The translations under genes were made by a program, and so were the position numbers. Shown piece after piece: positions 30,254-39,122 of a DNA stretch of 48,097 nt (its first letter is position 1; each line of letters begins with the position of its first letter). Source of the stretch: Lachnoclostridium sp. An169 (GTDB lineage Bacteria; Bacillota; Clostridia; Lachnospirales; Lachnospiraceae); assembly GCF_002160525.1 (NCBI RefSeq), contig NZ_NFKT01000034.1:1-48097 (forward strand), in the 5' to 3' direction. Under the pieces are notes generated by a model, which saw nothing but the letters and a program-made list of their open reading frames with translations, was not told the DNA's origin and did not search any database.

Positions 30254-30884
30254 TTTAACAGGAAAGCAATTTAATTTCCTAAGAGTGATTGAATATTCTG
30301 GAAATACAAGACACGGAGAAGCGTTATGGCTGTGTGAATGCAAATGCGGAACGAGAAAAAACATACCGGGAAGCAAAATAAGAAAGGGAGAAATTAAAAG
30401 CTGCGGTTGCATGAAAAAAGAATTATCAGGAATAGCAAACGTAAAGCACGGAATGAAGAAAACACGCATTTACAGGATATGGCAAGGAATTAAACAGAGA
30501 ACAACAAATCCAAATAATGGAGAGTTTTCAGAGTACGGAGGAAGAGGGGTTGATATTTGTGTAGAATGGGCAAATAGTTTTGAGAGTTTCAAGCAGTGGT
30601 CTTTCGAAAATGGATATTCTGACAATTTAACGATAGACAGAATAAACAATCAAAAAGGTTATTACCCTGAAAATTGTAGATGGATAACTATAAAAGATAA
30701 TTGCAGAAACAAAAGAAATAATCTCCGTCTAACACTTAAAGGAGAGACAAAAACAATAGCAGAATGGGCAGAGATTACAGGAATAAATAAAGCAACTTTA
30801 CGAAATAGAATTATAAAAATGGGATGGAGTGCAGAAAAAGCACTAACAACAAAAGTTGGAAATCAGAACAAAAAGCAACCGTGA
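30237..30884 (+). CDS. HNH/AP2-type homing-endonuclease-like protein
   Basis: A 215-residue protein of a family common as free-standing phage endonuclease-like genes. N-terminal zinc knuckles WLCECKCGTRKNI and KSCGCMKK; then RIYRIWQGIKQRTTNPN, YGGRGVDICVEW, DNLTIDRINNQKGYYPENCRW, and a CRNKRNN end with an HTH-like tail (TIAEWAEITGINKATLRNRI). It probably binds and may cut DNA. The A+T-rich composition, weak ribosome site and position in the tail operon are typical of an inserted mobile gene. Confidence 0.75.
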   Translation: MPKRIDLTGKQFNFLRVIEYSGNTRHGEALWLCECKCGTRKNIPGSKIRKGEIKSCGCMKKELSGIANVKHGMKKTRIYRIWQGIKQRTTNPNNGEFSEYGGRGVDICVEWANSFESFKQWSFENGYSDNLTIDRINNQKGYYPENCRWITIKDNCRNKRNNLRLTLKGETKTIAEWAEITGINKATLRNRIIKMGWSAEKALTTKVGNQNKKQP

Positions 30885-30897
30885 AAGGTTGCTTTTT
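30870..30897 (+). terminator. terminator after the cargo insertion
   Basis: AAAAAGCAAC pairs with GTTGCTTTTT around an 8-base loop, ending in six Ts. The stop codon of the endonuclease-like gene lies in the loop. It insulates the cargo from the tail operon downstream. Confidence 0.8.
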
Positions 30898-30922
30898 TAA
30901 TACAAAAAAGGAGGAATAGAAC

Positions 30923-31527
30923 ATGGAAAACATGAACAAAACAGCACAGGGAACCGCAGAGATCGTGGAAACACAGGTTTCGGAAGAAATCACAAAGGCA
31001 CAGGAAACCGGAACTGTTGACATGGGAAGCAAACCGGAAAAAGAAAACGAAGGAAGCCTGAATTATACGCACCACTTCAAGAACCCGGTTGAGATCGAGG
31101 GAAAACAGTACAAATCAATGACTTTTTACTTTGAACGGCTGACAGGAGAAGACATTGAGGCGATCGAGGCGGAGTTACAGGACCAGAACAAGTATGTTCT
31201 TACGCCGGAGATTTCTTCAACGTTTCAGAGTATGCTTGCGGCGAGGGCAGCAGGCGTGGCAGCGGATGAAATCAGAAGACTTCCGATGCGTGACTACATG
31301 AAGATTAAGAATAAGGCAAGGGATTTTTTAATGGCTGCGGGCTATTAAAAATAAATCCCGCACAATATATACGGAAACAGGCTTACAGAATGGCAAGGGC
31401 TTCACATACACCCGTTCCATACTGGCTGTCACTTCCCGTCCGAAGCTTCTTCCGCTGGATAAATGCGGCGAATGAAGTAGAAAAAGAGGACGAGGCGGAA
31501 AGAAAAAGGCTGGTTAAGAAAACGTAG
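30923..31527 (+). CDS. tail assembly chaperone, with -1 frameshift extension
   Basis: The zero-frame product is 141 residues (30923-31348), similar to P2 gpE-type chaperones (FKNPVEIEGKQYKSMTFYFERLTGEDIEAIEAEL...). At 31324-31330 a T TTT TTA slippery heptamer is in the right phase. A -1 slip joins codon 136 to an open frame that runs 65 codons to TAG 31525 (containing PVPYWLSLPVRSFF), giving about 201 residues. Tail phages make both forms in a set ratio to guide tape-measure folding. Strong AAGGAGG start. It lies just upstream of the tape measure, as expected. Confidence 0.9.
31324..31330 (+). other. programmed -1 frameshift slippery site
   Basis: TTTTTTA in X XXY YYZ phase relative to the chaperone frame (GAT TTT TTA). 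The -1 frame downstream is open for 195 bases and has no ribosome site of its own. P2 uses a similar site (T TTT TTG) for gpE/E'. Confidence 0.88.
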
Positions 31528-31541
31528 GGAGGTGGGAGAAC

Positions 31542-34500
31542 TTGGCAGGGTCGCGAAAGGAATTTGAGTTACTTTTTCAGCTGAAAGCGTCGCTTGGACC
31601 GAATTTCAACAGTACATTCAAAAAAGCAGTAGAGACACAGAAACAGCTTCAAGAAAGTGTTAAAAACGTAAATTCCTTACAGTCTAAAGTAGATGGTTAT
31701 ACTAAGACTTCAACAGCGATAGATCAGCAGCGGGAAAAACTGGCAAGACTGCAAACAACACATGAAGAACTGTCGCAGAAAATCCAGAAACATAAGGGCT
31801 ACGTAGAACAGCTTAAAAAGAAAATGGAAGAAACCGGGGACGCTTCCGGGGAATTAGAAGTACAGCTGATCAGAGAAAAAAACGAAGTTGATAATACCAC
31901 CGAAAAGCTGAAAAAGAATGAAAGCCAGATACGACAGACCACTGCCAGAATATCAGATCAGGAAGCAAAGCTGGACAGCTTGGGGGCAGAACTGCGGCAG
32001 GCAGGAGTTGACACGGATAATTTAGGAGAATCAAACAACCGCCTGAAAAAATCCTATGATCAGCTGAAAAACTCACAAGAACAGCTTGCAAGGCTGAATA
32101 CAGAACAAGCAAAAATTAAAGAAAGCATTTCAGGTACGAAGTCACAGCTGACGGGAACCGTGGCGACGATTGCCGCAATGGGAGCGGCTATCTATGCAGG
32201 TCCAGTTAAAGCCGCCATGAGTTTTGAAAGCAACATGGCAGAGGTCGCAAAGGTTGTGGACTGGCTGAAAGACGATACCGGGGCGATTACAAAAGAGTAC
32301 ACAGAGTTAAAGAACGAAATTCTTGACCTAAGTACAAAAATCCCTATGACGGCGCAGGAAATCTCACAGATTATGGCCGCCGCCGGACAAAGCAATGTTG
32401 CCGCAACAAACGCCGAACTTGTGAAGTTCACGGAAGACGCGGCGAAAATGGGGATTGCCTTTGATATATCAGCAGAACAGGCCGGAGAGTGGATGGCGAA
32501 ATGGCGAACATCGTTTAAGATGTCGCAGGAAGAAGTTATCACGCTTGCGGACCAGATCAACTACTTAGGAAATACTTCTGCGGCGGGCGCGTCGGAAATA
32601 TCAGCTATTGTAACGAAGATCGGTCCGCTGGGAGAAGTGGCCGGTCTATGTTCCGGGGAAATCGCAGCGCTTGGCGCAAGTCTTGTGGCGGTTGGCGTAA
32701 ACGAAGATGTGGCGGCAACCGGAATCAAAAAGGTCATGACAACCATGACGGCAGGTTCAGCGGTCACGGAACGTCAAAAAGCCGTCCTGGACAGTCTGGG
32801 GCTGTCAGCTACGGAACTTGCACAGCGTATGCAGACGGACGCACAGGGGGCGATTCTGGACTTCCTGAAAGCGGTACAAAGACTGCCGGAAGCAGAACAG
32901 GCGGCAGCACTGAAAAACTATTTCGGGGAAGAAGCAGTGGCGGCGATTGCGCCATTGCTTACAAACCTTCCGTACCTGGAAGAGCAATTCAGGAAGGTCG
33001 GAGACGCTTCCCTGTATGCTGGAAGTATGCAGGGAGAATATGCGGCAAGAGCGGACACGACAGAAAATAAAGTACAGCTTGCGAAAAACGCAATACAGAA
33101 CCTTGTCATAACGCTTGGAGACGTATTCCTTCCGGTAGTCGGAGAAGCGGCGGAAAAGCTGACGGAGATCATCACGAAGATTGCCGACTTTGCGAGGGAA
33201 AACCCGGAACTTGTAAAGACCATAACAAAAGTCGTTGGCTCTTTAATGCTGTTGAGGACGGCGGGGCTTGTCGGGAAACTTGGATTCCTGGAAATACAGA
33301 GCGGAGTAAAGACCGTACAGAAGATACTGGCGCTCTTTAAGGGAAACACGGCGGCGGCAGCGGCAACAAGCGTAGGACTTGGAACAAAACTGCGGACCGT
33401 TGGAAGCGGAATACTGACATACTTCAAAAACGTAGGCGGCGCGATGAAAGGCGTTGTTACTGCGGTAGGAAACGCCTTGTCAGGAAACGTCATTGTTTCT
33501 AAAATATCCGGTTTCGTAAGTTCCATAGCCGGAACGCTGTCAGCAGGGTTCAGCGGACTTGCCGGGAAACTGGCGGGAGTGGTTACGGGGGCAGGTTCTA
33601 AACTTGTAACCTTATTTCTGAATCCGTTTACGAACATAGGCGGGAAACTTGCCGGGGCGCTTTCTGGACTTGGCGGAATTATCGCAAGGTCGCCGCTGGG
33701 AACGATAGGAACTTTTATTGCTTCTGGATTCAGCAAGATCGGAACTTTATTTGCGCCGATTGGGAAACTTCTGACAACGGCGCTTGGACCGCTGGGTAAA
33801 CTAGGAACAACCTTGTTAGGTCCGTTGGGAGGAATCGCCGGAAAATTCCTTCCAGTAGTCGGAGTGATAACCGCAGTTATTACAGCGGTACAGCTTTTAA
33901 GACAGAACTTTGATCAAGTCAGAAACGCAATCGGAAATATTTTCGGAGAAACCGGACTTGCTATTTTCGATAAAATCGTACAGATTGTAACGAATGTCGG
34001 GGAGACAATCAAGAACGTTTTTTCCGATGGGAATTTAGGCGCGGCGAGAGACAAGATCAATGAGATTTTCGGGGAAAGAGGCGTAGCAGTCTTTGACACA
34101 TTTGCGGGCGTGTTCCAGAAAGTAGTAAGCGCCGCAGGCGAGTTTGTCAATTTTGTTACGGCGAATATCGTACCCGTGGTTGAACAGGTACTTAATTTAC
34201 TTGTGACAACCATTATTCCGGGAATTATCAGCGGAATACAGGCGGCAGCGCCAGTGATCATGCAGATTTTCCAGTCAATCGCTGACTTTATCGGGGGTAT
34301 TATCCCGATCATAGGAAGTTTTATAGCCGGAATTATGCCGATCATCAGCCAGGTAATCACATTCCTGCAAACGTATGTACTTCCAGTGATAAGCCAGATT
34401 TTCAATTTTATTGTATCAACCGTGCTTCCATTCATAGCACAGGGAATACAGCAGGTAGGCTCTATCATAACGACAGTATTACAGGCGGTGCTTCCGATTG

Positions 34501-35360
34501 TACAGACTGTATTTCAAACGATATGGAGCATAATTCAGCCGATTTTGCAGCAGATTTTATCTACAGTTCAGGCGGTGCTTCCGAATGTGCTTCAAATTTT
34601 CCGAACTGTATTCACTACAATCGGTTCATTGGTGCAGTCTATAACGCAGATTTTCTCCGGGCTGATACAGTTCATACAGGGCGTATTTACCGGGAATTGG
34701 TCGGCTGCCTGGAACGGAATCAAAAACGTCTTCCAGGGCGCTTGGGATGGGCTGGTTTCAATCGCAAAAGGCGTGATAAACGGCGTGATCGGCGTTGTAA
34801 ACAGCGCAATTTCAGCACTGAACAGTATAAGGATTCCTGATTGGGTTCCGGTTGTCGGCGGAAAAGGTATCAATATCCCGACATTGCCGACATTTGCAAA
34901 GGGAACCAAAAATACGCCGGACACCTTTATTGCAGGAGAAAAAGGCCCAGAGTTGATCACAAATGCGCCGGGAAGAGTGGTTTACACGGCGCAGCAGACG
35001 AAGAATATTTTCCGGGCGCAAAACGCAGCCGCAAAAGCGGCGGAAGCAGCAACGGCGGCAAATGTCACAAATATAACCACAAACAATACAAACCAGAACG
35101 GGCCGGGAGTGCTGAATACATATAACAGTACCATGAAACCGCCGATTGTGGAGCAGCCGCCGGAAGTCGTGCGGACTGCCGGACAGGGAGGCGGAACGAC
35201 GGAGATCAACATAAACAACAGCCCAACGGTAATTGTGAACGGAGATCAGCCGGACGATCTGGAAGAAAAACTGGAAGCAAACAACCGAAAACTGTTACAG
35301 GAGGTAGAAGACCTTCTGGACAAAAAAGAAGATGATGAAAGGCGGTCACGGTATGAGTAA
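31542..35360 (+). CDS. tail tape measure protein
   Basis: A 1272-residue tape measure that sets tail length and exits through the tube during infection. It starts at TTG behind GGGAGGTGGGAG. N-terminal coiled coil (20-200), then the TP901-type core around 225-480 (FESNMAEVAKVVDWL, QIMAAAGQSNV, AVGVNEDVAATGIKKVMTTM). A long hydrophobic/Gly-rich region (530-1050) has Ile-rich segments that may insert in the host membrane. A C-terminal domain contains GWVPVVGGKGINIPTLPTFA-like and FIAGEKGPELI segments. The longest gene in the window. Confidence 0.96.
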   Translation: MAGSRKEFELLFQLKASLGPNFNSTFKKAVETQKQLQESVKNVNSLQSKVDGYTKTSTAIDQQREKLARLQTTHEELSQKIQKHKGYVEQLKKKMEETGDASGELEVQLIREKNEVDNTTEKLKKNESQIRQTTARISDQEAKLDSLGAELRQAGVDTDNLGESNNRLKKSYDQLKNSQEQLARLNTEQAKIKESISGTKSQLTGTVATIAAMGAAIYAGPVKAAMSFESNMAEVAKVVDWLKDDTGAITKEYTELKNEILDLSTKIPMTAQEISQIMAAAGQSNVAATNAELVKFTEDAAKMGIAFDISAEQAGEWMAKWRTSFKMSQEEVITLADQINYLGNTSAAGASEISAIVTKIGPLGEVAGLCSGEIAALGASLVAVGVNEDVAATGIKKVMTTMTAGSAVTERQKAVLDSLGLSATELAQRMQTDAQGAILDFLKAVQRLPEAEQAAALKNYFGEEAVAAIAPLLTNLPYLEEQFRKVGDASLYAGSMQGEYAARADTTENKVQLAKNAIQNLVITLGDVFLPVVGEAAEKLTEIITKIADFARENPELVKTITKVVGSLMLLRTAGLVGKLGFLEIQSGVKTVQKILALFKGNTAAAAATSVGLGTKLRTVGSGILTYFKNVGGAMKGVVTAVGNALSGNVIVSKISGFVSSIAGTLSAGFSGLAGKLAGVVTGAGSKLVTLFLNPFTNIGGKLAGALSGLGGIIARSPLGTIGTFIASGFSKIGTLFAPIGKLLTTALGPLGKLGTTLLGPLGGIAGKFLPVVGVITAVITAVQLLRQNFDQVRNAIGNIFGETGLAIFDKIVQIVTNVGETIKNVFSDGNLGAARDKINEIFGERGVAVFDTFAGVFQKVVSAAGEFVNFVTANIVPVVEQVLNLLVTTIIPGIISGIQAAAPVIMQIFQSIADFIGGIIPIIGSFIAGIMPIISQVITFLQTYVLPVISQIFNFIVSTVLPFIAQGIQQVGSIITTVLQAVLPIVQTVFQTIWSIIQPILQQILSTVQAVLPNVLQIFRTVFTTIGSLVQSITQIFSGLIQFIQGVFTGNWSAAWNGIKNVFQGAWDGLVSIAKGVINGVIGVVNSAISALNSIRIPDWVPVVGGKGINIPTLPTFAKGTKNTPDTFIAGEKGPELITNAPGRVVYTAQQTKNIFRAQNAAAKAAEAATAANVTNITTNNTNQNGPGVLNTYNSTMKPPIVEQPPEVVRTAGQGGGTTEININNSPTVIVNGDQPDDLEEKLEANNRKLLQEVEDLLDKKEDDERRSRYE

Positions 35361-35571
35361 GAAAACCTATACGACGGTATCAGGGGATATGTGGGATAAG
35401 ATCGCATATGAACAGATGGGGTCTGTCCTGCACACTGACAAATTGATTCAAGCAAATATCGACTATGCCGCCCTCTTCATCCTTCCGGCCGGGATAGAAT
35501 TATCTATCCCGGAACTGGAAGAGGAAGAGAATATGGAACTTCCACCGTGGAAAAGGGGGCTGCTGATATGA
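35353..35571 (+). CDS. tail protein X (LysM-like hub protein)
   Basis: A 72-residue gpX-type protein (YTTVSGDMWDKIAYEQMGS...IPELEEEENMELPPWKR). P2 gpX is a LysM-like baseplate/tail-tip protein. It starts at ATG 35353, eight bases inside the tape-measure end, with AGGCGG upstream. It overlaps gpD by ATGA. Confidence 0.9.
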   Translation: MSKKTYTTVSGDMWDKIAYEQMGSVLHTDKLIQANIDYAALFILPAGIELSIPELEEEENMELPPWKRGLLI

Positions 35572-36890
35572 GCGACAAGAACCTTGCAAGGCGCGTGGAA
35601 TTACGGCTGACATTTAAAAACGTCGATGTGCCGGAAGACTTAAACCTGCATTTGGTAAGTGCCAGTTACACGGACGAGGAAGAAGACAGCACAGACGATT
35701 TTCAGTTATCCTATGACGACAGAGAAAGGAACCTGCTGGGGGAATGGCTGGTTATAAAACCGACATTTGTAAAAACAACGAAGCAGGTAACAAAACAGGT
35801 AAAAAAGACCATATCAAAAGAAAATGTGGTCAATTATGTTGTAAAAAGGGGCGATACCTTATGGGCGATCGCTACAAGATACTTGGGAGCGGGAACAAAA
35901 TACCCGCAGATTGCACAGGAAAATAATATACCTAACCCGGATTTGATCTATCCAGGGCAGGTGTTCAAAATAACAATCGGGAAAAAGACGGAGACAATTA
36001 CAGAAAACGTAACGGAGACGGTGGAGACAATGGAACGGGTAAGGAACCCGAAACTTGTTTCTGCCGTTTTGGTTCAGAAAAATTGGAACGATACAGGAAA
36101 AGACGTGACGCTTGACTGCGGAACATTTGAGATTGACAGTATAGACGCGTCGGGTCCGCCCACAAAAGTTTCTGTCAAAAGCACGTCAATTCCGTACACT
36201 TCCGCCCTGCGGATAGAAAAGAAATCGAGGGCATGGGAGAAAATAACGCTGAAAGCGATCGGACAGCAGATTGCAAAGGAAGCAGGGCTGCAACTCATGT
36301 ATGAAGGAACAAATAACCCGACATACAGGAGGAAAGAGCAGGTTCAAATTTCAGATATTAAGTTCCTGCAAAAGTTATGTAAGGCGGCAGGAATGGCACT
36401 GAAAGTAACGGCAATGATGATTGTTATTTATGACGCTGCGGAATATGACGATAAACCGGCCGTAAGAACCTTTGAATACGGGAGCAGCGACATTATTTCT
36501 TATAAACTGGGAACAAGCCTGACAGATACGGCATATACAAGCTGTCATGTGTCATATACGGACCCGGACACCAAAGAAACCATAGAATATACATACACGC
36601 CGGACAGCAACACAGGAACCGGGCAGACGCTTGAAGTCAATGAGAAAGTAACAAGCACGGAAGAAGCAAAAGAACTGGCAAAGAAGAGGTTAAGGGAAAA
36701 GAACACGCAGGAATATACAGCCAGTTTAAAGGTGGTCGGAGACGTTTCGCTTGTGGCAGGCGTAACCGTGAAGCTGAAAGGATTTCAGATTTTCGACAGA
36801 AAATATAAGGTCACACAGGCGAAACACAGTTTGATAGGGAGCGGCTACACGGTGGATTTATCATTGAAACAGGTATTGGAGGGGTATTGA
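35568..36890 (+). CDS. baseplate hub protein (P2 gpD type) with LysM domain
   Basis: A 440-residue gpD-like hub protein that caps the tube and holds the spike. Residues 1-70 form a beta domain; a LysM domain (VKRGDTLWAIATRYLGAGT...YPGQVFKI) lies near 85-135; the rest matches the hub fold (SIDASGPPTKVSVKSTSIPY, WEKITLKAIGQQIAKEAGLQL). The embedded LysM could bind peptidoglycan at the tail tip. Start ATG 35568 overlaps the gpX stop. Confidence 0.9.
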   Translation: MSDKNLARRVELRLTFKNVDVPEDLNLHLVSASYTDEEEDSTDDFQLSYDDRERNLLGEWLVIKPTFVKTTKQVTKQVKKTISKENVVNYVVKRGDTLWAIATRYLGAGTKYPQIAQENNIPNPDLIYPGQVFKITIGKKTETITENVTETVETMERVRNPKLVSAVLVQKNWNDTGKDVTLDCGTFEIDSIDASGPPTKVSVKSTSIPYTSALRIEKKSRAWEKITLKAIGQQIAKEAGLQLMYEGTNNPTYRRKEQVQISDIKFLQKLCKAAGMALKVTAMMIVIYDAAEYDDKPAVRTFEYGSSDIISYKLGTSLTDTAYTSCHVSYTDPDTKETIEYTYTPDSNTGTGQTLEVNEKVTSTEEAKELAKKRLREKNTQEYTASLKVVGDVSLVAGVTVKLKGFQIFDRKYKVTQAKHSLIGSGYTVDLSLKQVLEGY

Positions 36891-37240
36891 TGGCAGACCT
36901 TACAGAATTAAAAAACATTGTCAGGAAAGGAATTGTCCAGAGCGTAGACACAGGAGCCATGAAAGCCCGCGTAAAGTTCCCGGATAAAGGCGGAATTATA
37001 TCAGGAGATTTACATATTCTGGCAAGACCGCGGGCGGTTGTTCCGGGAGGAAATGACAGGTCGGGAAACAGGACGGCAGGAACAAGCCTGACATATGATA
37101 AAAACGATACCGCAAGAACAGAAAGTCACAGCCATGCGGCATATATTACAAACTGGACGCCAACAGTAGGAAGTATGGTGCTTTGCCTGATGATACCGGA
37201 CGGAGACGGGGAAGGGTACATTCTGGGAGGGATACAGTAA
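36890..37240 (+). CDS. baseplate assembly protein V (gpV type)
   Basis: A 116-residue gpV-like protein: an OB-fold (KGIVQSVDTGAMKARVKFPD) followed by a GDLHILARPR strand and, after a Gly/Thr loop, PTVGSMVLCLMIPDGDGEGYILGGI. It forms the baseplate spike base. The long C-terminal needle of P2 gpV is absent. It starts at ATG 36890, sharing a base with the gpD stop. Confidence 0.88.
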   Translation: MADLTELKNIVRKGIVQSVDTGAMKARVKFPDKGGIISGDLHILARPRAVVPGGNDRSGNRTAGTSLTYDKNDTARTESHSHAAYITNWTPTVGSMVLCLMIPDGDGEGYILGGIQ

Positions 37241-37641
37241 TGGCAAAAATCGGAAGTTTTGGAGAACTTGCCTTTTCCGTATCTGATCAGACGGTAAGAA
37301 CATTTGATGGTATGAGTTGGAATATCTCCGGGAAATATTCCACACATGACAGGCATTTAAAATCAGACCTTCAGGAGTTTTTAGGACCAGAGCCGGAAGA
37401 CATTTCTTTTTCTATGGTTTTTTCCGTGTTTCTGGGAGTAAACCCATTGACGGAGATTGAACGCCTGCGGTCATATGTCAAAACAGGAAGAACGGAAAGG
37501 CTGATCATAGGAGGAAGGGTCTACGGCGATTATAAATGGGTAATACAGAAAATCAGCGCAGAACTACAGAGGTTCGACGGGAAAGGGAACCTATGGGCGG
37601 CGCAGGTAAAAGTAACGCTGAAAGAATATCCGAAAAGGTAG
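37240..37641 (+). CDS. tail protein U (gpU type)
   Basis: A 133-residue protein of the P2 gpU family (IGSFGELAFSVSDQTVRTF, then SGKYSTHDRHLKSDLQEFLGPEPEDISFSMVF). In P2, gpU is the tail terminator protein. Start ATG 37240 overlaps the gpV stop (TAATG), with GGGAGGGA upstream. A longer upstream frame is a shadow of gpV. Confidence 0.88.
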   Translation: MAKIGSFGELAFSVSDQTVRTFDGMSWNISGKYSTHDRHLKSDLQEFLGPEPEDISFSMVFSVFLGVNPLTEIERLRSYVKTGRTERLIIGGRVYGDYKWVIQKISAELQRFDGKGNLWAAQVKVTLKEYPKR

Positions 37642-37651
37642 GGTGGTAAGC

Positions 37652-37981
37652 ATGGAAATTATACGGGGAGACGGAACGCTTCTGAATGACATAGACCTTG
37701 CGCCAGAAAACGCACATCAGGAAGTGTTGCAGAATATCGCCGTAATTTTGGACACGATACAGAAGGAAGCCCCGATGTTACGGGATTTAGGGATTCCGGG
37801 GGATATTTACGGCAGACCTCTTCCGGTAGTGGAAAATATTTTAGTCGGATATATTTATGACCAGATTGAAACATACGAGCCGCGGGCCTTACTGGGAAAC
37901 ATTACGTTTGAAGTTGACCATATGACCGGAAAGATTACGCCGATTATTGAATTGCAGGGGGTAAGAGAAATTGAGCAGTGA
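37652..37981 (+). CDS. baseplate wedge protein (gp25/gpW type)
   Basis: A 109-residue gp25-like wedge subunit (GTLLNDIDLAPENAHQEVLQNIAVILDTIQKEAPMLRDLG..., with ENILVGYIYDQIETYEPRA). It joins baseplate wedges to the tail tube. ATG 37652 follows AGGGTGG; GTG 37643 in the same frame has no spaced site. It overlaps gpJ by 11 bases. Confidence 0.88.
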   Translation: MEIIRGDGTLLNDIDLAPENAHQEVLQNIAVILDTIQKEAPMLRDLGIPGDIYGRPLPVVENILVGYIYDQIETYEPRALLGNITFEVDHMTGKITPIIELQGVREIEQ

Positions 37982-39122
37982 AAGAACGTATCCTGACATA
38001 AAATTTCTGGAAACAGATACAGAAATCATAGAAAGCAATATGATAGCACTGTACGAATATCTGGTTCAGCAGACACCGGGAAGAGAACATTATAAATGTT
38101 ATCCAGGTTCCCCGGAAAGGGTATTTATAGCATGGATGGCAGCAATCGTGGTACAGCAAAGGATTTTGATAGAAGATACAGCGAAAAAGAACGTTCCGCG
38201 TTATGCAGAAGGAGAGTACCTTGACAGTCTGGCGGAGTTATTCAAAGACATTGAACGGCTTCCGGCGACACCGGCAGTAGCAACATTCAGGTGTTACATA
38301 TCAGAGGCACAGCCACAAAGCGTCATTGTGCCGCAAGGAACCCGGATTACATTTGACGGGAATATTACGTTTGAGACAACTAAAGAACTGGAAATAAAAG
38401 CAGGGCAGACATACGGAGACGTAACGGGCCAGTGCCAGACACCGGGAACAGTAGGGAACAACCTTGCGCCAGGGCAGGTAAAAGAAATCGTGGACGTATA
38501 TGATTATTATTTGAAGGTTGAGAACACCACCACAACAACAGGAGGGGCAGAGGAAGAAAACGACGCAGATTATTATGAGCGTATGAGGGAAAGCATGGAG
38601 AGTTTTTCAACAGCCGGTCCGGTCAACAGCTATATCTATCATGCAAAATCAGTAAGCGCGGCGGTGGCAGACGTGACAGCTACAAGCCCGGAACCGGGAG
38701 AAGTGGACGTGCGGGTGCTGCTACAGGATAGCACACAGCCGACAGAAACCGTATTGAAGCAGATTGAAGAGGCACTAAACGCAGATGATGTAAGACCCCT
38801 GACAGACGTTGTGACGGTTTCAGCGCCGGAAGCAGTAGAATTTGAAATTGACCTGACATTCTACACACAGAGAAACTCACAGGCAAGTTCAAGCGTAATT
38901 GAGGAAGACGCACGGGCAGCAGTGGAAAACTATATCAGCTGGCAGACAAGCAAAATGGGGCGGGATATTAACCCGTCTTATTTGATTCAACAGCTGATGG
39001 GGGCAGGAGTAAAAAGGGTAGAGGTAAGGAAGCCAGTATTTACGACAATCGAGGAAACAAAGGTTGCCACATTAAAAAGAAGCACAATGAACGTACTGAA
39101 TGGAGGCGTTGAAGATGCCTGA
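37971..39122 (+). CDS. baseplate protein J (gpJ type)
   Basis: A 383-residue gpJ-like wedge protein: ESNMIALYEYLVQQ near the start, AWMAAIVVQQRILIEDTAKKNVPRYAEGEYLD, PATPAVATFRCYIS, QTYGDVTGQCQTPGTVGN, EEENDADYYERMRESMESFSTAGP and a C-terminal beta domain. Such proteins form the baseplate outer wedge. It starts at TTG inside the previous gene. Confidence 0.92.
   Translation: MSSERTYPDIKFLETDTEIIESNMIALYEYLVQQTPGREHYKCYPGSPERVFIAWMAAIVVQQRILIEDTAKKNVPRYAEGEYLDSLAELFKDIERLPATPAVATFRCYISEAQPQSVIVPQGTRITFDGNITFETTKELEIKAGQTYGDVTGQCQTPGTVGNNLAPGQVKEIVDVYDYYLKVENTTTTTGGAEEENDADYYERMRESMESFSTAGPVNSYIYHAKSVSAAVADVTATSPEPGEVDVRVLLQDSTQPTETVLKQIEEALNADDVRPLTDVVTVSAPEAVEFEIDLTFYTQRNSQASSSVIEEDARAAVENYISWQTSKMGRDINPSYLIQQLMGAGVKRVEVRKPVFTTIEETKVATLKRSTMNVLNGGVEDA

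Noticed and set aside
32918..33736. Long minus-strand ORF (272 codons) opposite the tape measure gene
   Set aside because: It has no ribosome site, its sequence is Pro/Ser/Ala low complexity, and it mirrors the sense codon bias of the tape measure. Long shadow frames are frequent here because the plus strand is purine-rich.
34523..34840. Plus-strand ORF inside the tape measure gene in another frame
   Set aside because: No ribosome site, and the sequence is the frame-shifted shadow of Gln/Ile-rich tape-measure repeats. Unlike the methyltransferase case it has no recognisable motif.
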